From DALYLB01 sp964468345 (GTDB lineage Bacteria; Acidobacteriota; Blastocatellia; RBC074): a DNA stretch of 64,000 nucleotides. Positions 35,201 through 45,095 of the stretch are shown one piece after another. Under the pieces are notes generated by a model. It was not told the DNA's origin, did no database searches, and saw only the letters and a program-made list of their open reading frames with translations. The stretch covers positions 1-64,000 of the forward strand of contig CAYXVZ010000035.1 in NCBI GenBank assembly GCA_964468345.1. The letters are read 5' to 3'. Every line of letters starts with the position of its first letter. Position 1 is the first letter of the stretch. The position numbers and the translations under genes are program-made.

Positions 35201-36768
35201 AGACGGCGGCGGCGGAACTGCCCGCGCTCATCGCGCGCTGGGCTGAGGCGATGCGGGCGCTGACGGGCTTTCTCTCTCAGCAACGATTTCAGGATGCGCA
35301 ACTCGCACAGCAATTGGCGCTGCTGGAACTGCCCAATTTGCAGTCGCTGCTGGCCTGGGCGGCTGGGGCGCTGCCGCCGGAAGAGGTGGTGAATTTAGCG
35401 AACTGTCTGGAGACGCTGCTCGCCAACTTGGGTCGCCCGCAGGCGCTGGCGCAGGCCGTCAGCGTGCGCACGGCGGCTGCGCGGCGGTTGGGCGCGTGGA
35501 GCCACGCGCAATATTTGAACGCGAGCGGCAATATTGACCGGCTGCTCGACGAGGGCGATTTGCAATCGGCTTACGCGGCGGCGGGGCAATTGCTCGAACG
35601 CTGTCTGAGCGAGGGCGCGGCGGCTTACCCTGGCGCGGATTACGACATCGCGATAGCGCATTTCAGGCTTGGGCGGGTGCTGAATACGGTTGGGGCCGCC
35701 GAGCAGGCGGTCGCGCCGCTGGGGGAAGCGCGGCAGCGGTTTCAGGCGCTGGCCGATGCGGGCAACACCGGCGCCGCGCGGATGGCTTCCACCGCAATCA
35801 CGGAAGGGGCGGATTGCCTGCTCTTTTTGGGGCGCTACGACGAGGCGGCCGCCGCGTATGAAGAAGCCATCCGGCGCGCTGAGGTACTCAGCAATCACCG
35901 GGGGGCCGCCGTCGCCAAAGGGCAACTCGGCACGGTGCGGATGTACCAAAAACGCTACGCCGAGGCGCTGGAACGTCACGCCGAGGCGCTGAAGACCTTT
36001 GAAGCCCTGGGCGAGCCGGGCAATGTGGCTGGGAGCTGGCATCAGATCGGGATGGTTCACGAGATAGCCGGGCAGTTGGCCCAGGCCGAGCAGGCTTACC
36101 GGCAATCGTTGGCGATGCGGGTGCAGCACAAGCTCCGCGCGGACGAAGCTGCCAGCCTGAGTCAACTGGGCAATCTTTACGGTGCAATGGGGCGGCTGGA
36201 AGAGGCGACGACCTTTTACCGGCAGGCGGCGGAGATTTACGTTCAGTTGCAAGACCTGCGCTATGAAGGTTTCGTTCGCAACAATTTGGCCGGCACGCTG
36301 ATCAAGCTGCAACGTTATGACGAAGCCCGCCGCGAATTGCGCCGCGCGATTGAATGCAAGCAGCCCTACGGCCACGCCGCCCAACCCTGGACGGCCTGGG
36401 GCATCCTGCACGATCTGGAACAGGCCACCGGCCACGCGCAGGCCGCCGCCGAAGCGCGCGCTCAGGCCGTGGCCGCCTATCTGGCCTACCGGCGCGTGGG
36501 CGGCGAGAGTCAAACCAACACCGCGCCGCTTTACGCGCTGGTCGCCGAAGCGTTGCGGCAAGGGACGACGACCGAGGCCGCCGCGCAACTCAACGCACTG
36601 TCGCAACAGAATCTCCCCGCGTGGGGACTGGCGTTACTCGACAAGCTGCACGCCATCCTGCGCGGCGAACGCCGGCCCGCGCTCGCCGCCGATCCGGCGT
36701 TGTTGTATTTGGATGCGGCGGAATTGACGCTGTTGCTGGAAGCGTTGCAGGATGAGGCGGCGGAATAA
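32263..36768 (+). CDS. TIR-CHAT-STAND ATPase-TPR protein, candidate immune/cell-death effector
   Basis: One polypeptide of 1501 residues has four parts. (1) A TIR domain, 1-140: HIFISHTSKDDPFV, and WVFDEI with Glu75 at the place of the NADase glutamate. (2) A CHAT (caspase-HetF-associated) protease, about 300-560: DGHG with His418 and FLEACQSA with Cys471. (3) A STAND-type NTPase, about 600-900: Walker A GRGGEGKTT at 635-643, Walker B VIVID at 712-716, and RMLFTSRE as the sensor. (4) TPR repeats, about 1150-1440. In known bacterial systems TIR domains deplete NAD and CHAT domains cut proteins, while STAND ATPases sense phage components. The combination suggests abortive-infection defence. Residues 726-775 are encoded by an inserted palindrome. 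The gene is alone, and the ATG at 32263 fits the TIR start. Confidence 0.9.
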   Translation: MPSHIFISHTSKDDPFVKELREQLAAHKLNVWDDARKLRGSARLAPEISEAIAAARQFIVVFSQNAIDSDWVFDEIKQALTVEQARKGDGYSIIPLLLPDFKPAMLKRLSVFPDERLGITIAGGANGLTDAMPQILAALGERAPDQPTPAIEADAQPIAELILELRDGRIETHEGKTRVKATATLVYEPADKSRSVKSQRFYFTAPLGPIEADELRWYLEEYHRWPAGLFQERAARVEAQLPQWGAMLYEAALDHQAAQEPLLAWRQVAELHERRFSVLVEHDLPTGASLEEQAAANEAASALLTLPWELLRDQFGWLFQGKHAVRVRRTLPNRRAAREAKARLPIRILLVSPRPEDKMAGYIDHRISARPLIEALNELGGLAELTLLEPPTFPALQEALRRATKDDRPFDVIHFDGHGVYHREQGLGKLCFEKAEDSHLLNERGTQLIDAETLAGPLRDHRIPLVFLEACQSAQAESDPTASVAARLLTEGVTSVVAMSHSVLVETARRFVTAFYRELAAGARVGRAMLVGQQTLHADDFRLRIAGAGELRLQDWFVPVLYQEEHDLQLVTRLPGQAVREVAARARQFRLGEVPAPPPHSFIGRSRELLMLERMLSNAESPRGSGLSQYAVIRGRGGEGKTTLAAELARWLVQTQRYAQAAFVSLEQYSDARGVLDALGRQVLPSYSVAEFKDLKAALQPVAQALCDRRTVIVIDNVESVLPERSSTKSHEGARRRGETTQDVKEIPATQASVEAANDPENLRAPSCDFVDEIFSVCANLLAVTDQTRMLFTSREWLPAPFDHPQGRVTLGALSQTDAVELVSHVLRTEGLDLKHDAAGNTPQEITELVTAAAGHARALTLLARSLASRGARATAEELRELMARLDREHPGDRENSLYASVELSLRRLPPELREQARVLAVFHGGVQVGVLRMMLEADEAIVQRLAAGLVGVGLAEAMPYGHLRLDPALPSLLLAQMEKTAAAELPALIARWAEAMRALTGFLSQQRFQDAQLAQQLALLELPNLQSLLAWAAGALPPEEVVNLANCLETLLANLGRPQALAQAVSVRTAAARRLGAWSHAQYLNASGNIDRLLDEGDLQSAYAAAGQLLERCLSEGAAAYPGADYDIAIAHFRLGRVLNTVGAAEQAVAPLGEARQRFQALADAGNTGAARMASTAITEGADCLLFLGRYDEAAAAYEEAIRRAEVLSNHRGAAVAKGQLGTVRMYQKRYAEALERHAEALKTFEALGEPGNVAGSWHQIGMVHEIAGQLAQAEQAYRQSLAMRVQHKLRADEAASLSQLGNLYGAMGRLEEATTFYRQAAEIYVQLQDLRYEGFVRNNLAGTLIKLQRYDEARRELRRAIECKQPYGHAAQPWTAWGILHDLEQATGHAQAAAEARAQAVAAYLAYRRVGGESQTNTAPLYALVAEALRQGTTTEAAAQLNALSQQNLPAWGLALLDKLHAILRGERRPALAADPALLYLDAAELTLLLEALQDEAAE
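34437..34581. repeat. In-frame palindromic element inside the TIR-CHAT gene (family C)
   Basis: Perfect 34-bp inverted arms run 34437-34470 (TTCATCCACGAAGTCACACG...) and 34548-34581, separated by 77 bp. The arms match the inner arms of the family C element at 24037-24255. The reading frame stays open through the element, adding about 50 residues (SSTKSHEGARRRGETT... DFVDEIFS) just after Walker B, between VLPER and VCANLLAVTD. Confidence 0.9.
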
Positions 36769-36839
36769 GCCGTCGCGCCGGGCTTTCGCGCGGTGCGGTG
36801 TGGGGCGGTTTTTTTTTCATACACCGAAGCGATGCCTCA

Positions 36840-36889
36840 TCGCGGCAACGGCGTCAAGACGGTGCGGCAATGTCTTTGTCGGGCGGCAA
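36840..36889 (+). repeat. Right direct repeat flanking TIR-CHAT gene
   Basis: ACGGCGTCAAGACGGTGCGG at 36848-36867 repeats the sequence upstream of the TIR-CHAT gene, with further similarity on both sides. It lies 80 bp after the TIR-CHAT stop and about 100 bp before the DUF885-like start. Confidence 0.65.
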
Positions 36890-36968
36890 GAGACTTGACC
36901 CAATTCATTATGGCGGAAGAAGGGTTGCGCTCCGTTTTCATCAATGGGGCAACAAAATAGAAACAATC

Positions 36969-38615
36969 ATGAAACACCGAAGCTTATTCTTTATCGCATG
37001 GCTGGCCCTCGTTCCTATCGCAGGCCAGTCACAGATCAAAACCAATATGAGCAACCACAGCGACCTGTTGAAATTGTTCGGTGAGTGGCGGGCCTTCGAG
37101 CGGCCTCCGCTGCGTGACGGCGCGCCGGATTATACCGCCGAGACATTCGCCAGGCGGCAACGGGATTATCAGCGATTGCGGCAGCGGCTGGATGCGATGG
37201 ATGTCAGCCGCTGGCCGATCCCCGAACAGGTTGACTGGCGTCTGGTGCGCGCCGAGATGAACGGCTTTGATTTCAATCATCGCGTGTTGAAACCGTGGGC
37301 GCGCGATCCGGCTTTTTATCAGTCCATCAAGACGGAACGCAGCGATGTGCCCGCGCACGAAGGCCCGACGCACCACGCGGTGACCGAACTCTGGACGTAT
37401 CAATTTCCGCTGTCGCCGCAAGCAGAAGACCGGTTGTTGGCCGATCTCAGCGTCATTCCGCCGCTGATGCGCCAGGCGCGCAGAAACCTGAGCGGCAACG
37501 CGCGGGAACTCTGGATTGCCGGCATCAGAAATATGCGGACGCAACGGACAGACCTTGACGCGCTGGCCGCAAAGGTCGGGACGAATGCAAAGCTGCAAGC
37601 GGTCATCGCCGAGAGCCGCGCGGCCACCGACGAACTGATCGCCTGGCTCGAAGCGGAAGCGCCGAAAAAGAACGGCCCTTCCGGCATCGGAAAGGAAAAT
37701 TACACGTGGTATCAGCAAAACGTGCACCTGCTGCCGATGACCTGGGAGCAGGAGGAGCGCTTGCTGAAGCGCGAACTGGATCGGGCCTGGTCCTCGCTCA
37801 AACTGGAGGAGCATCGCAACCGGCGACTGCCGCCGTTGGTCGCCGCCGCGAATCCGGCGGAGTACGATGCGAAGGCCGACAAGGCGGCAACGCGCTTCAT
37901 GACCTTTTTGCGAGAGCAGGAAATCCTCACGGTCAAGGAATACATGGAACCGGCGCTGCGCGAGCATCTCGGTCGCTTCGTGCCCGTCGAGCGGCGCAAT
38001 TTCTTTCTGATCGGATCGCATCTCGACCCGCTGCCGCTCTTCACGCATTTCTATCACTGGTTCGAACTGGCGCGCATGGATCGCGAGCCGCACGCAAGCC
38101 CGGTTCGCCGCGGGGCATTGCTTTACAACATCTTTGACACCCGCAACGAAGGCACTGCCACCGCCGTGGAAGAGATGTTCATGCACGCCGGGCTTTATGA
38201 CGACAGCCCGCGCTCGCGGGAAATCGTCTGGATCATGATCGCGCAGCGGGCGGCGCGCGGGCTCGGTTCGCTGTATGCGCATGCCAACATGATGACCATG
38301 GAAGCGGCGGGCGGCGTTCATTCAGAAATGACCCCGCGCGGATGGATGAAGACGGAAAAGGAATTGCTGCTGTTCGAACAGCATCTTTACCTGCGGCAAC
38401 CCGGCTACGGCACGAGCTACATCACCGGGAAATACCTGCTGGAACGGGCGCTGGCCGACTTCGCGAGGGAATATGAAAAGCGCGGCGAGGAATTCAAACT
38501 GAAATACTTCTTCGACCGCCTCAACGCGATCGATAGCATTCCGATCTCGCTGGCTCATTGGGAAATGACCGGACGCGACGACGAAATTCGCAAATTGATT
38601 GCTCCGACTTCATGA
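36969..38615 (+). CDS. DUF885-like exported protein
   Basis: A 548-residue protein with a signal peptide (MKHRSLFFIAWLALVPIAGQSQ). The start at 36969 is chosen for it; an upstream in-frame ATG reads through repeat DNA. The layout resembles DUF885 proteins: LDAMDVSRWPIPEQVDWRLVRAEM, NEGTATAVEEMFMHAGLYDD and a C-terminal FEQHLYLRQPGYGTSYITGKYLLERAL. The HExxGHH-type zinc motif of peptidase-like members was not found. It may therefore be a non-peptidase member or a divergent relative. It follows the right flanking repeat of the TIR-CHAT gene and converges with the Dabb gene 33 bp away. Confidence 0.7.
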   Translation: MKHRSLFFIAWLALVPIAGQSQIKTNMSNHSDLLKLFGEWRAFERPPLRDGAPDYTAETFARRQRDYQRLRQRLDAMDVSRWPIPEQVDWRLVRAEMNGFDFNHRVLKPWARDPAFYQSIKTERSDVPAHEGPTHHAVTELWTYQFPLSPQAEDRLLADLSVIPPLMRQARRNLSGNARELWIAGIRNMRTQRTDLDALAAKVGTNAKLQAVIAESRAATDELIAWLEAEAPKKNGPSGIGKENYTWYQQNVHLLPMTWEQEERLLKRELDRAWSSLKLEEHRNRRLPPLVAAANPAEYDAKADKAATRFMTFLREQEILTVKEYMEPALREHLGRFVPVERRNFFLIGSHLDPLPLFTHFYHWFELARMDREPHASPVRRGALLYNIFDTRNEGTATAVEEMFMHAGLYDDSPRSREIVWIMIAQRAARGLGSLYAHANMMTMEAAGGVHSEMTPRGWMKTEKELLLFEQHLYLRQPGYGTSYITGKYLLERALADFAREYEKRGEEFKLKYFFDRLNAIDSIPISLAHWEMTGRDDEIRKLIAPTS

Positions 38616-38648
38616 GCGTCAGGTCCCGATCCTGGCCCGCAGGCGCAA

Positions 38649-38981
38649 TCAGATGCGAGGCGAGGGATTGCTCTCGTAGTCGAACACCAGCACGGAATCC
38701 AGCCCGCGCTCCAGCGCCGGGATTACGGTATCCCGGGCAAAGGCGACATGGGCGGGATGCTCCAGATATCGCTGCCGCGCCTGCTCATCGTCGAACTCCA
38801 TACAGATGCCTTCCTCAAATCCTTTGCTCAACCCTTCTGTGCTGGTATTGCGAATCCAGCGGAAGGATTTGATTTCAGGAATGACGGTCTGTAAAGCGGC
38901 GAAATCCTGGCGCAATGCCGCCAGTTCCCGCTCGCCGAGAATTTGCTTCCATTGAAAAAAGGCCAGATGAATGATGCTCAT
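38649..38981 (-). CDS. Dabb (stress-responsive A/B barrel) domain protein
   Basis: A 110-residue protein with the Dabb pattern: HLAFFQWKQ at the N-terminus, DFAALQTVIPEIKSFRWIRN in the middle and YLEHPAHVAFARDTVIPALERGLDSVLVFDYE at the end. Dimeric alpha/beta-barrel proteins of this family include small cyclases and oligoketide-type enzymes, and many of unknown role. In Acidobacteriota and Planctomycetes they often accompany DUF1501/DUF1553 clusters. It is the last gene of the sulfatase-DUF1553-DUF1501 block. The ATG at 38981 begins directly with the domain. Confidence 0.85.
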   Translation of the reverse strand: MSIIHLAFFQWKQILGERELAALRQDFAALQTVIPEIKSFRWIRNTSTEGLSKGFEEGICMEFDDEQARQRYLEHPAHVAFARDTVIPALERGLDSVLVFDYESNPSPRI

Positions 38982-39113
38982 GGTTTTGCTATGCCGAGAG
39001 CGAATCCATGCTTCTCGGTCAGGAATTGGTTTCATCGGACAAAGACTTCCGTGGAAACGCGAATGGCGCGTTTCGGCATTTAGGGGGCCGCGCGCGATAG
39101 CGAAAGAGACGTT

Positions 39114-40532
<1,419 letters not shown>

Positions 40533-40544
40533 TGCCTTGTCCTT

Positions 40545-43460
40545 TCAGTACACAAAAGCAAACTCGTTGGCATTGAACAGCACGAGGCAGACATCCGCCA
40601 GCGCGCGCGTTCGTGCATCCACGTCTTTCGGTTGCAGGTCGGGGATGAAATCGGCATAGGCCGCAAGCCTTTCGACAAAACGGAATTTTTCGCCCGTGTT
40701 TTCTTCGACCGCCTCGCGCGTCACTTGCAACGGCAGCTTCGGCGCGTCCAGCTTTGCCATGCGCTGCTTCGCTTCCATGGCGCGCCAATGCGCCATGCAC
40801 AATTCCAGTTCCCTCGCATCCGGCGCGCGGCCATAGAGCAGTTGAAAACACAGCCGCAGCGCGTCCGCATCGTTCTTCGTTTCTTTCAGCGCGCGCGCCG
40901 CCAGCGCCAGCGCGCGCGCCGCACTGGCCTGACTATTGAAGAGGCTGAAGACTTGCGGCGTGACCGTCGAAACGTCGCGGCGTTCGCAGGAAAAATCCGG
41001 CGCGGGGGCGTTGAAGACTTCCAGGAACGGATCGGGCAGACCGCGCAGCTTCAGCGCATACAACGAGCGGCGATGACGCTGTGCCGGTGTCGGATTCGGC
41101 TGCCACGCGGCGGCAAACGTGCCCATCACCATACGCGGTTGCAACGCGGCTTCGAGGTTGATTTCGGGCCGGTTCGGAATGCCGCCGAGTTGCCGGTTCA
41201 ATTCGCCCGTCGCGGCCAGCATCGCGTCGCGCAATTCTTCGGCGGACAGGCGGCGCGGCTTGAACGCGGCGTAGCTGACGCCGTTCGGGTCTTTCTCCGC
41301 CAGCGTCTCGCGATCGGGGTGCTGCGCGGAGCGGCGATAGGCGTCGGAGTTCATGATGAGCCGATGCAGCGCCTTGAACGACCAGCTTTGCTCCGCGAAT
41401 GTCGCGGCCAGCCAATCCAGCAATTCAGGATGCGTCGGGCGCTTGCCGGTCGAACCGAAGTTGTTCGGATTGCCCGCCAGCGGCTGCCCGAAATGCCAGA
41501 GCCAGACGCGATTCACGATCGCGCGCGTCGTCAGCGGGTTCTCCGCGCTCGCCACCCAATCGGCGAAGGCTTTGCGACGGCCTTCGATGGTGTCTGGGAT
41601 CGGCGTTTTTTGCGCGCCGCCAATGACGCTGAGCACGCCGGGCCTGACCTTGTCGCCCGGCGCGAACGGATCGCCGTAAATCAGGATCGCGGTCTCTTCC
41701 AGTTCGCCTTCGGTCAACCGATTCGCGGGGACGCGCTGTGGCTGATTGACCGCCTTCACATTGAGCGTGTGACCGTTGTAAACCGACAGCGCGAAAGGTT
41801 CGTACCGCTCCAGTTCCCACTTCAACCGCTCCAGGCCCTTGCGCGCGACACGCTCGTTGCCGTAATCCTCCGGCGTGAAGCCGTAAAGCTTGGGCGGAAA
41901 CTGCTCTTCGGGCACGCCCTGCCGCGTCATCGCGTTGCGCGCCGCGCTGAACACATCGGCAAACTCGCGCCCTTTGTTCGCGCCGTCCCGATTGCGCGCC
42001 TGCGCCACAGCCGCGTTCCAGCGCGCCGGGTCAATGCCTTTTTCCTTGAACCATTCCATTGCGGCTTGCAGCATTTGCTCATCAAGCCGTTGCAACACCG
42101 TCAAATATTCGGCGCGGCGCGATTCCAGATATTTCTTTTCGTCAAAGCCGCCCGTGTTTTCCGAGGGGAAAAACGCGGCAGGACGCTCGGCCAGTTGCGT
42201 CGTCGCGAACACGGATTGCACGGCGTAATAATCGCGCGTCGGCACGGGGTCGAACTTGTGATCGTGACAGCGCGCGCATTGCAACGATTGCGCGAGGAAG
42301 GTTTCGCCGACGCTGTTCGTCACATCGTCGAGAAATCGCTGCCGCGCGATTTTAGCGACTTCCATCCCGGTCAATTCCCACGGCCCCATCCGCAGGAAGC
42401 CCGTCGCGACGAGCATTTCTGGATCGTCCGGCGCAAGCTCATCGCCCGCGATTTGTTCCCGCGCGAAGCGGTCGTAAGGCTTGTCGGCATTGAACGCGCG
42501 CACGACGTAATCGCGATAACGCCACGCATTGCCGCGTTCGTAATCATTGGCAAAGCCCGACGAATCGGCATAGCGCACGACATCGAGCCAATGCTGCGCC
42601 ATTCGCTCGCCGTAATGCGGTGAAGCCAACAGCCGCTCGACGGCGTTGGCAAAGGCTTCTTTGTCAGGCAAAGGATCGCGCAGGAACGCGGCCACTTCTT
42701 CCGGCGATGGCGGCAAGCCCGTCAAATCGAAGCTAGCGCGGCGAATGAGCGTCGCGCGCGCAGCCGGCGGCGCGGGCTGCAAACCGGCGGGCATCCGTGC
42801 GGCGAGAAATGCGTCAATCGGATTGCGGAGTTTGGATTGCGAATTGAGGATTTCTGCGGCGGAAAGCTTCTTGACGGGTCGATAGGCCCACAAGCCTTCC
42901 GGTTTGTATTTGCGATTCGTCCATTCCGGCGAAAGTCCGCCGGAGGTTTTCACCGCGAGGCCGTCTTCCGCCGCCCATTGCTGGGCGTACGCGGCGGTGA
43001 GTTCGCGTGTGCGCGCCGCGTCCGGCCAGGGCGCGCCTGCGGCAATCCATTGCCTGAGCCAGCCAACTTGCTCTGCATTGAGTTGATCCGCTTCTTTCGG
43101 GGGCATCGGCGACCAATCGCCGGCCGCCGCGCGCGTGACCGCCAGATACAACGGACTGGCTGCGGGTTGACCGGGCACGAGGGCGGGCTGTCCGCTGGCG
43201 CCGCCTTTGAGCAAACCGGCGCGGCTGCGCAGATCGAGCTTGCCTTTGATCTGGCTCTCGTCCTGGCCGTGACAGGCCAGGCATTTCATTTGCAGCAGCG
43301 GCGCGATGCGGCGAATGAAAAGAATTTCTGCGGCAGTGTCGTCTTGTTCCTCTGCGTGCCGCATTGCCGCGAAAGACGCGCGCAGCCCGTTTGTTGCAAT
43401 CAACAGCGCTCCGCCAAAGGCCAGGAGCACGCAGGCGCATTTGAGAGAAAACATTTTCAT
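40545..43460 (-). CDS. PSCyt1-DUF1549-DUF1553 cytochrome c-type protein
   Basis: A 971-residue exported protein with ATG 43460 preceded by GGAGGC. Signal segment VLLAFGGALLIATNGLRA is followed by a cytochrome c domain with haem motif CLACH at 60-64, then DUF1549 (PIDAFLAARM...; RASFDLTGLPPSPEEVAAFL; PHYGERMAQHWLDVVRYADSSG). A second CARCH at 395-399 (CARCHDHKFDPVPTRDYY) is followed by the DUF1553 C-terminal half (LTTRAIVNRVWLWHFGQPL; TGKRPTHPELLDWLA). The family is a hallmark of Planctomycetes, Verrucomicrobia and some Acidobacteriota and is thought to act in electron transfer to polysaccharide- or sulfate-ester-processing enzymes. The exact role is unknown. Upstream is a sulfatase, downstream a DUF1501 partner. 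Residues near 206-214 (NSQSKLRNP) read like a repeat insertion. Confidence 0.93.
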   Translation of the reverse strand: MKMFSLKCACVLLAFGGALLIATNGLRASFAAMRHAEEQDDTAAEILFIRRIAPLLQMKCLACHGQDESQIKGKLDLRSRAGLLKGGASGQPALVPGQPAASPLYLAVTRAAAGDWSPMPPKEADQLNAEQVGWLRQWIAAGAPWPDAARTRELTAAYAQQWAAEDGLAVKTSGGLSPEWTNRKYKPEGLWAYRPVKKLSAAEILNSQSKLRNPIDAFLAARMPAGLQPAPPAARATLIRRASFDLTGLPPSPEEVAAFLRDPLPDKEAFANAVERLLASPHYGERMAQHWLDVVRYADSSGFANDYERGNAWRYRDYVVRAFNADKPYDRFAREQIAGDELAPDDPEMLVATGFLRMGPWELTGMEVAKIARQRFLDDVTNSVGETFLAQSLQCARCHDHKFDPVPTRDYYAVQSVFATTQLAERPAAFFPSENTGGFDEKKYLESRRAEYLTVLQRLDEQMLQAAMEWFKEKGIDPARWNAAVAQARNRDGANKGREFADVFSAARNAMTRQGVPEEQFPPKLYGFTPEDYGNERVARKGLERLKWELERYEPFALSVYNGHTLNVKAVNQPQRVPANRLTEGELEETAILIYGDPFAPGDKVRPGVLSVIGGAQKTPIPDTIEGRRKAFADWVASAENPLTTRAIVNRVWLWHFGQPLAGNPNNFGSTGKRPTHPELLDWLAATFAEQSWSFKALHRLIMNSDAYRRSAQHPDRETLAEKDPNGVSYAAFKPRRLSAEELRDAMLAATGELNRQLGGIPNRPEINLEAALQPRMVMGTFAAAWQPNPTPAQRHRRSLYALKLRGLPDPFLEVFNAPAPDFSCERRDVSTVTPQVFSLFNSQASAARALALAARALKETKNDADALRLCFQLLYGRAPDARELELCMAHWRAMEAKQRMAKLDAPKLPLQVTREAVEENTGEKFRFVERLAAYADFIPDLQPKDVDARTRALADVCLVLFNANEFAFVY

Positions 43461-43543
43461 AAGAGCCTCCGATGCAAACGGCGCAACATTTCCGCACACC
43501 CCGCGCCGTCGTGACGCTGTCTGTCATCCGGCAAACGAATCTC

Positions 43544-44920
43544 TCATCGCAACAACGCTTTCAGCCGGGCGACATCGTTCGCATATTTCGAATCGTTCGC
43601 CAGATTCCGATATTCGCCGGGGTCTTTGCGATGGTCATAAAGTTCAGCGCCGCTTTTGCCGCCGTCCCACTCGGTGTAACGCCAGCGGTCCGTGCGCACG
43701 GTGCGTCCGGTTTTATCGCCGCCGCGCAGCACAATCGTAAAGGCCGCATCCTTGCCTTTGGCTTTCGGATTTTGCAGCAAGGGTTTCAGGCTCACGCCTT
43801 CGAGTCGGTGCGGCGCACCCAATCCAGCGAGGTCGCTCAATGTGGGATAAAGATCGACGAACTCGGTGAGGCCATTGGCCGTCGCGCCTTTTTTCGCGCC
43901 GGGCGCAGCGATGATCAACGGCGCGCGCGCCGACAATTCAAACAGCGTGTTCTTGTTCCACCAGCCGCGTTCGCCCAGGTGGTAACCATGATCGCCGATG
44001 AAAACGATCACCGTGTTATCCAGTTGTTTGGTCTGTTCGAGCGCATCGAGCAGTTTGCCCACCTGTGCATCGGTGAAAGATACGCCCGCCAGATAAGCGC
44101 GTTTGAATTCGCGTCGCTCGCGGTCGGTGAATCCGGCGAAGCGCCCATAAGCATTCGGTATGGCGAGTTCGACTTCGGTGCTGCGGTCTGTCGGGTCCGA
44201 GGCGAGCGGAATCTTTTCGAGCGGATACAAGTCGAAATACTTTTTCGGCGCGATGAACGGGTCGTGCGGTTTGTGAAAGCCCGCGCCGATGAACCAGGAC
44301 TGGCCGCGCTTTTCATGGATGAGTCTGACTGCTTCGGCGGCGATCATGCCGTCGGGCTGATCTTCGTCGGTTCCGTCGGCGGCCAGCCAGTGGCACCACG
44401 GCGCTTCATCGCCCGCAAGGCGGCGGCCTTCGCCTTTCATGCCGCTCGGCGTCGTTTTATAGATGCGAATGTGATCGAATGATTTTTCGTCCGCCCAATC
44501 GGCCCTGGCGTCTTCCATCGTCAAGCCGCGATGAAAAATCTTGCCGAGGCTCGCCGTGAAATATCCGTTCTGCCGGAACAATTGCGGCAGCGTGACGAGG
44601 TCAGGATGTTTCGCGCGAAAGAAAGTGTTGTTGCCCAGAATGCCCGTCGTCTCGGGCCGCAAACCCGTCAGGAAAGAGGCGCGCGAAGGGTTGCAGACCG
44701 GATATTGCACATAAGCGCGATTGAACCTCACGCCGCGCTGCGCCAATCGATTCAGGTTCGGCGTCTGCGCAATCGTGTCGCCGAAATTGGCGCGCAAATC
44801 ATCCGCGACGACGAACAGCACATTGGGGCGGCGTGACGCCTCCGGGCGATTGGTTTGCGAAACGGCGTTGGCGCAAAACAGCAAGGCCGCCAAGGCCGCG
44901 CGAAGAAAAATTTTTAGCAT
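43544..44920 (-). CDS. Sulfatase (iduronate-2-sulfatase-like)
   Basis: A 458-residue type I sulfatase with a signal peptide (MLKIFLRAALAALLFCANAVSQ). RPNVLFVVADDLR at 31-43 gives two calcium-binding aspartates. CNPSR at 76-80 is the C-x-P-S-R motif in which Cys76 is converted to formylglycine. DTIAQTPNLNRLAQRGVRFNRAYV, HKPHDPF and GDHGYHLGERGWWNKNTLFE complete the family pattern. It removes sulfate from a carbohydrate, probably in the periplasm. Similarity of the GDHGYHLGE region suggests the iduronate/choline-like subgroup. A sulfatase-modifying enzyme is not in the window. It is first in the sulfatase-DUF1553-DUF1501-Dabb row. Confidence 0.92.
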   Translation of the reverse strand: MLKIFLRAALAALLFCANAVSQTNRPEASRRPNVLFVVADDLRANFGDTIAQTPNLNRLAQRGVRFNRAYVQYPVCNPSRASFLTGLRPETTGILGNNTFFRAKHPDLVTLPQLFRQNGYFTASLGKIFHRGLTMEDARADWADEKSFDHIRIYKTTPSGMKGEGRRLAGDEAPWCHWLAADGTDEDQPDGMIAAEAVRLIHEKRGQSWFIGAGFHKPHDPFIAPKKYFDLYPLEKIPLASDPTDRSTEVELAIPNAYGRFAGFTDRERREFKRAYLAGVSFTDAQVGKLLDALEQTKQLDNTVIVFIGDHGYHLGERGWWNKNTLFELSARAPLIIAAPGAKKGATANGLTEFVDLYPTLSDLAGLGAPHRLEGVSLKPLLQNPKAKGKDAAFTIVLRGGDKTGRTVRTDRWRYTEWDGGKSGAELYDHRKDPGEYRNLANDSKYANDVARLKALLR

Positions 44921-44949
44921 GGTATCCCCGATCCAAGCTGCGAGGTTCA
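44921..44949 (-). other. Short leader between sulfatase and family A element
   Basis: Only 29 bases separate the sulfatase ATG from the family A element, so its ribosome-binding site lies here and its promoter probably lies within or beyond the element. Confidence 0.4.
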
Positions 44950-45095
44950 CTAAATCAGTGCAAACAACTTTGGGACAGTTGAACCACGGGGAGCACGGGG
45001 GACACGGGGAAAAGACAAATAGATTCGACCTCCCCGTGTTCCCCGTGCTCCCCGTGGTTAATCCTACTGTGCCATTCTTGCTTGTTCTGATTTAG
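44950..45095. repeat. Family A palindromic element (CCACGGGG-type hairpin)
   Basis: It is 146 bp with perfect 9-bp terminal inverted repeats CTAAATCAG (44950-44958) and CTGATTTAG (45087-45095). Its internal arms (44982-45010 and 45031-45059, 29 bp with one mismatch) read AACCACGGGGAGCACGGGG, differing from the CCACGAAG arms of other family A copies. It lies directly upstream of the sulfatase. Confidence 0.88.

Noticed and set aside
37029..38321. 430-codon minus-strand open frame over the DUF885-like gene
   Set aside because: No start context or family pattern; the plus-strand frame has a signal peptide and a protein-like composition.
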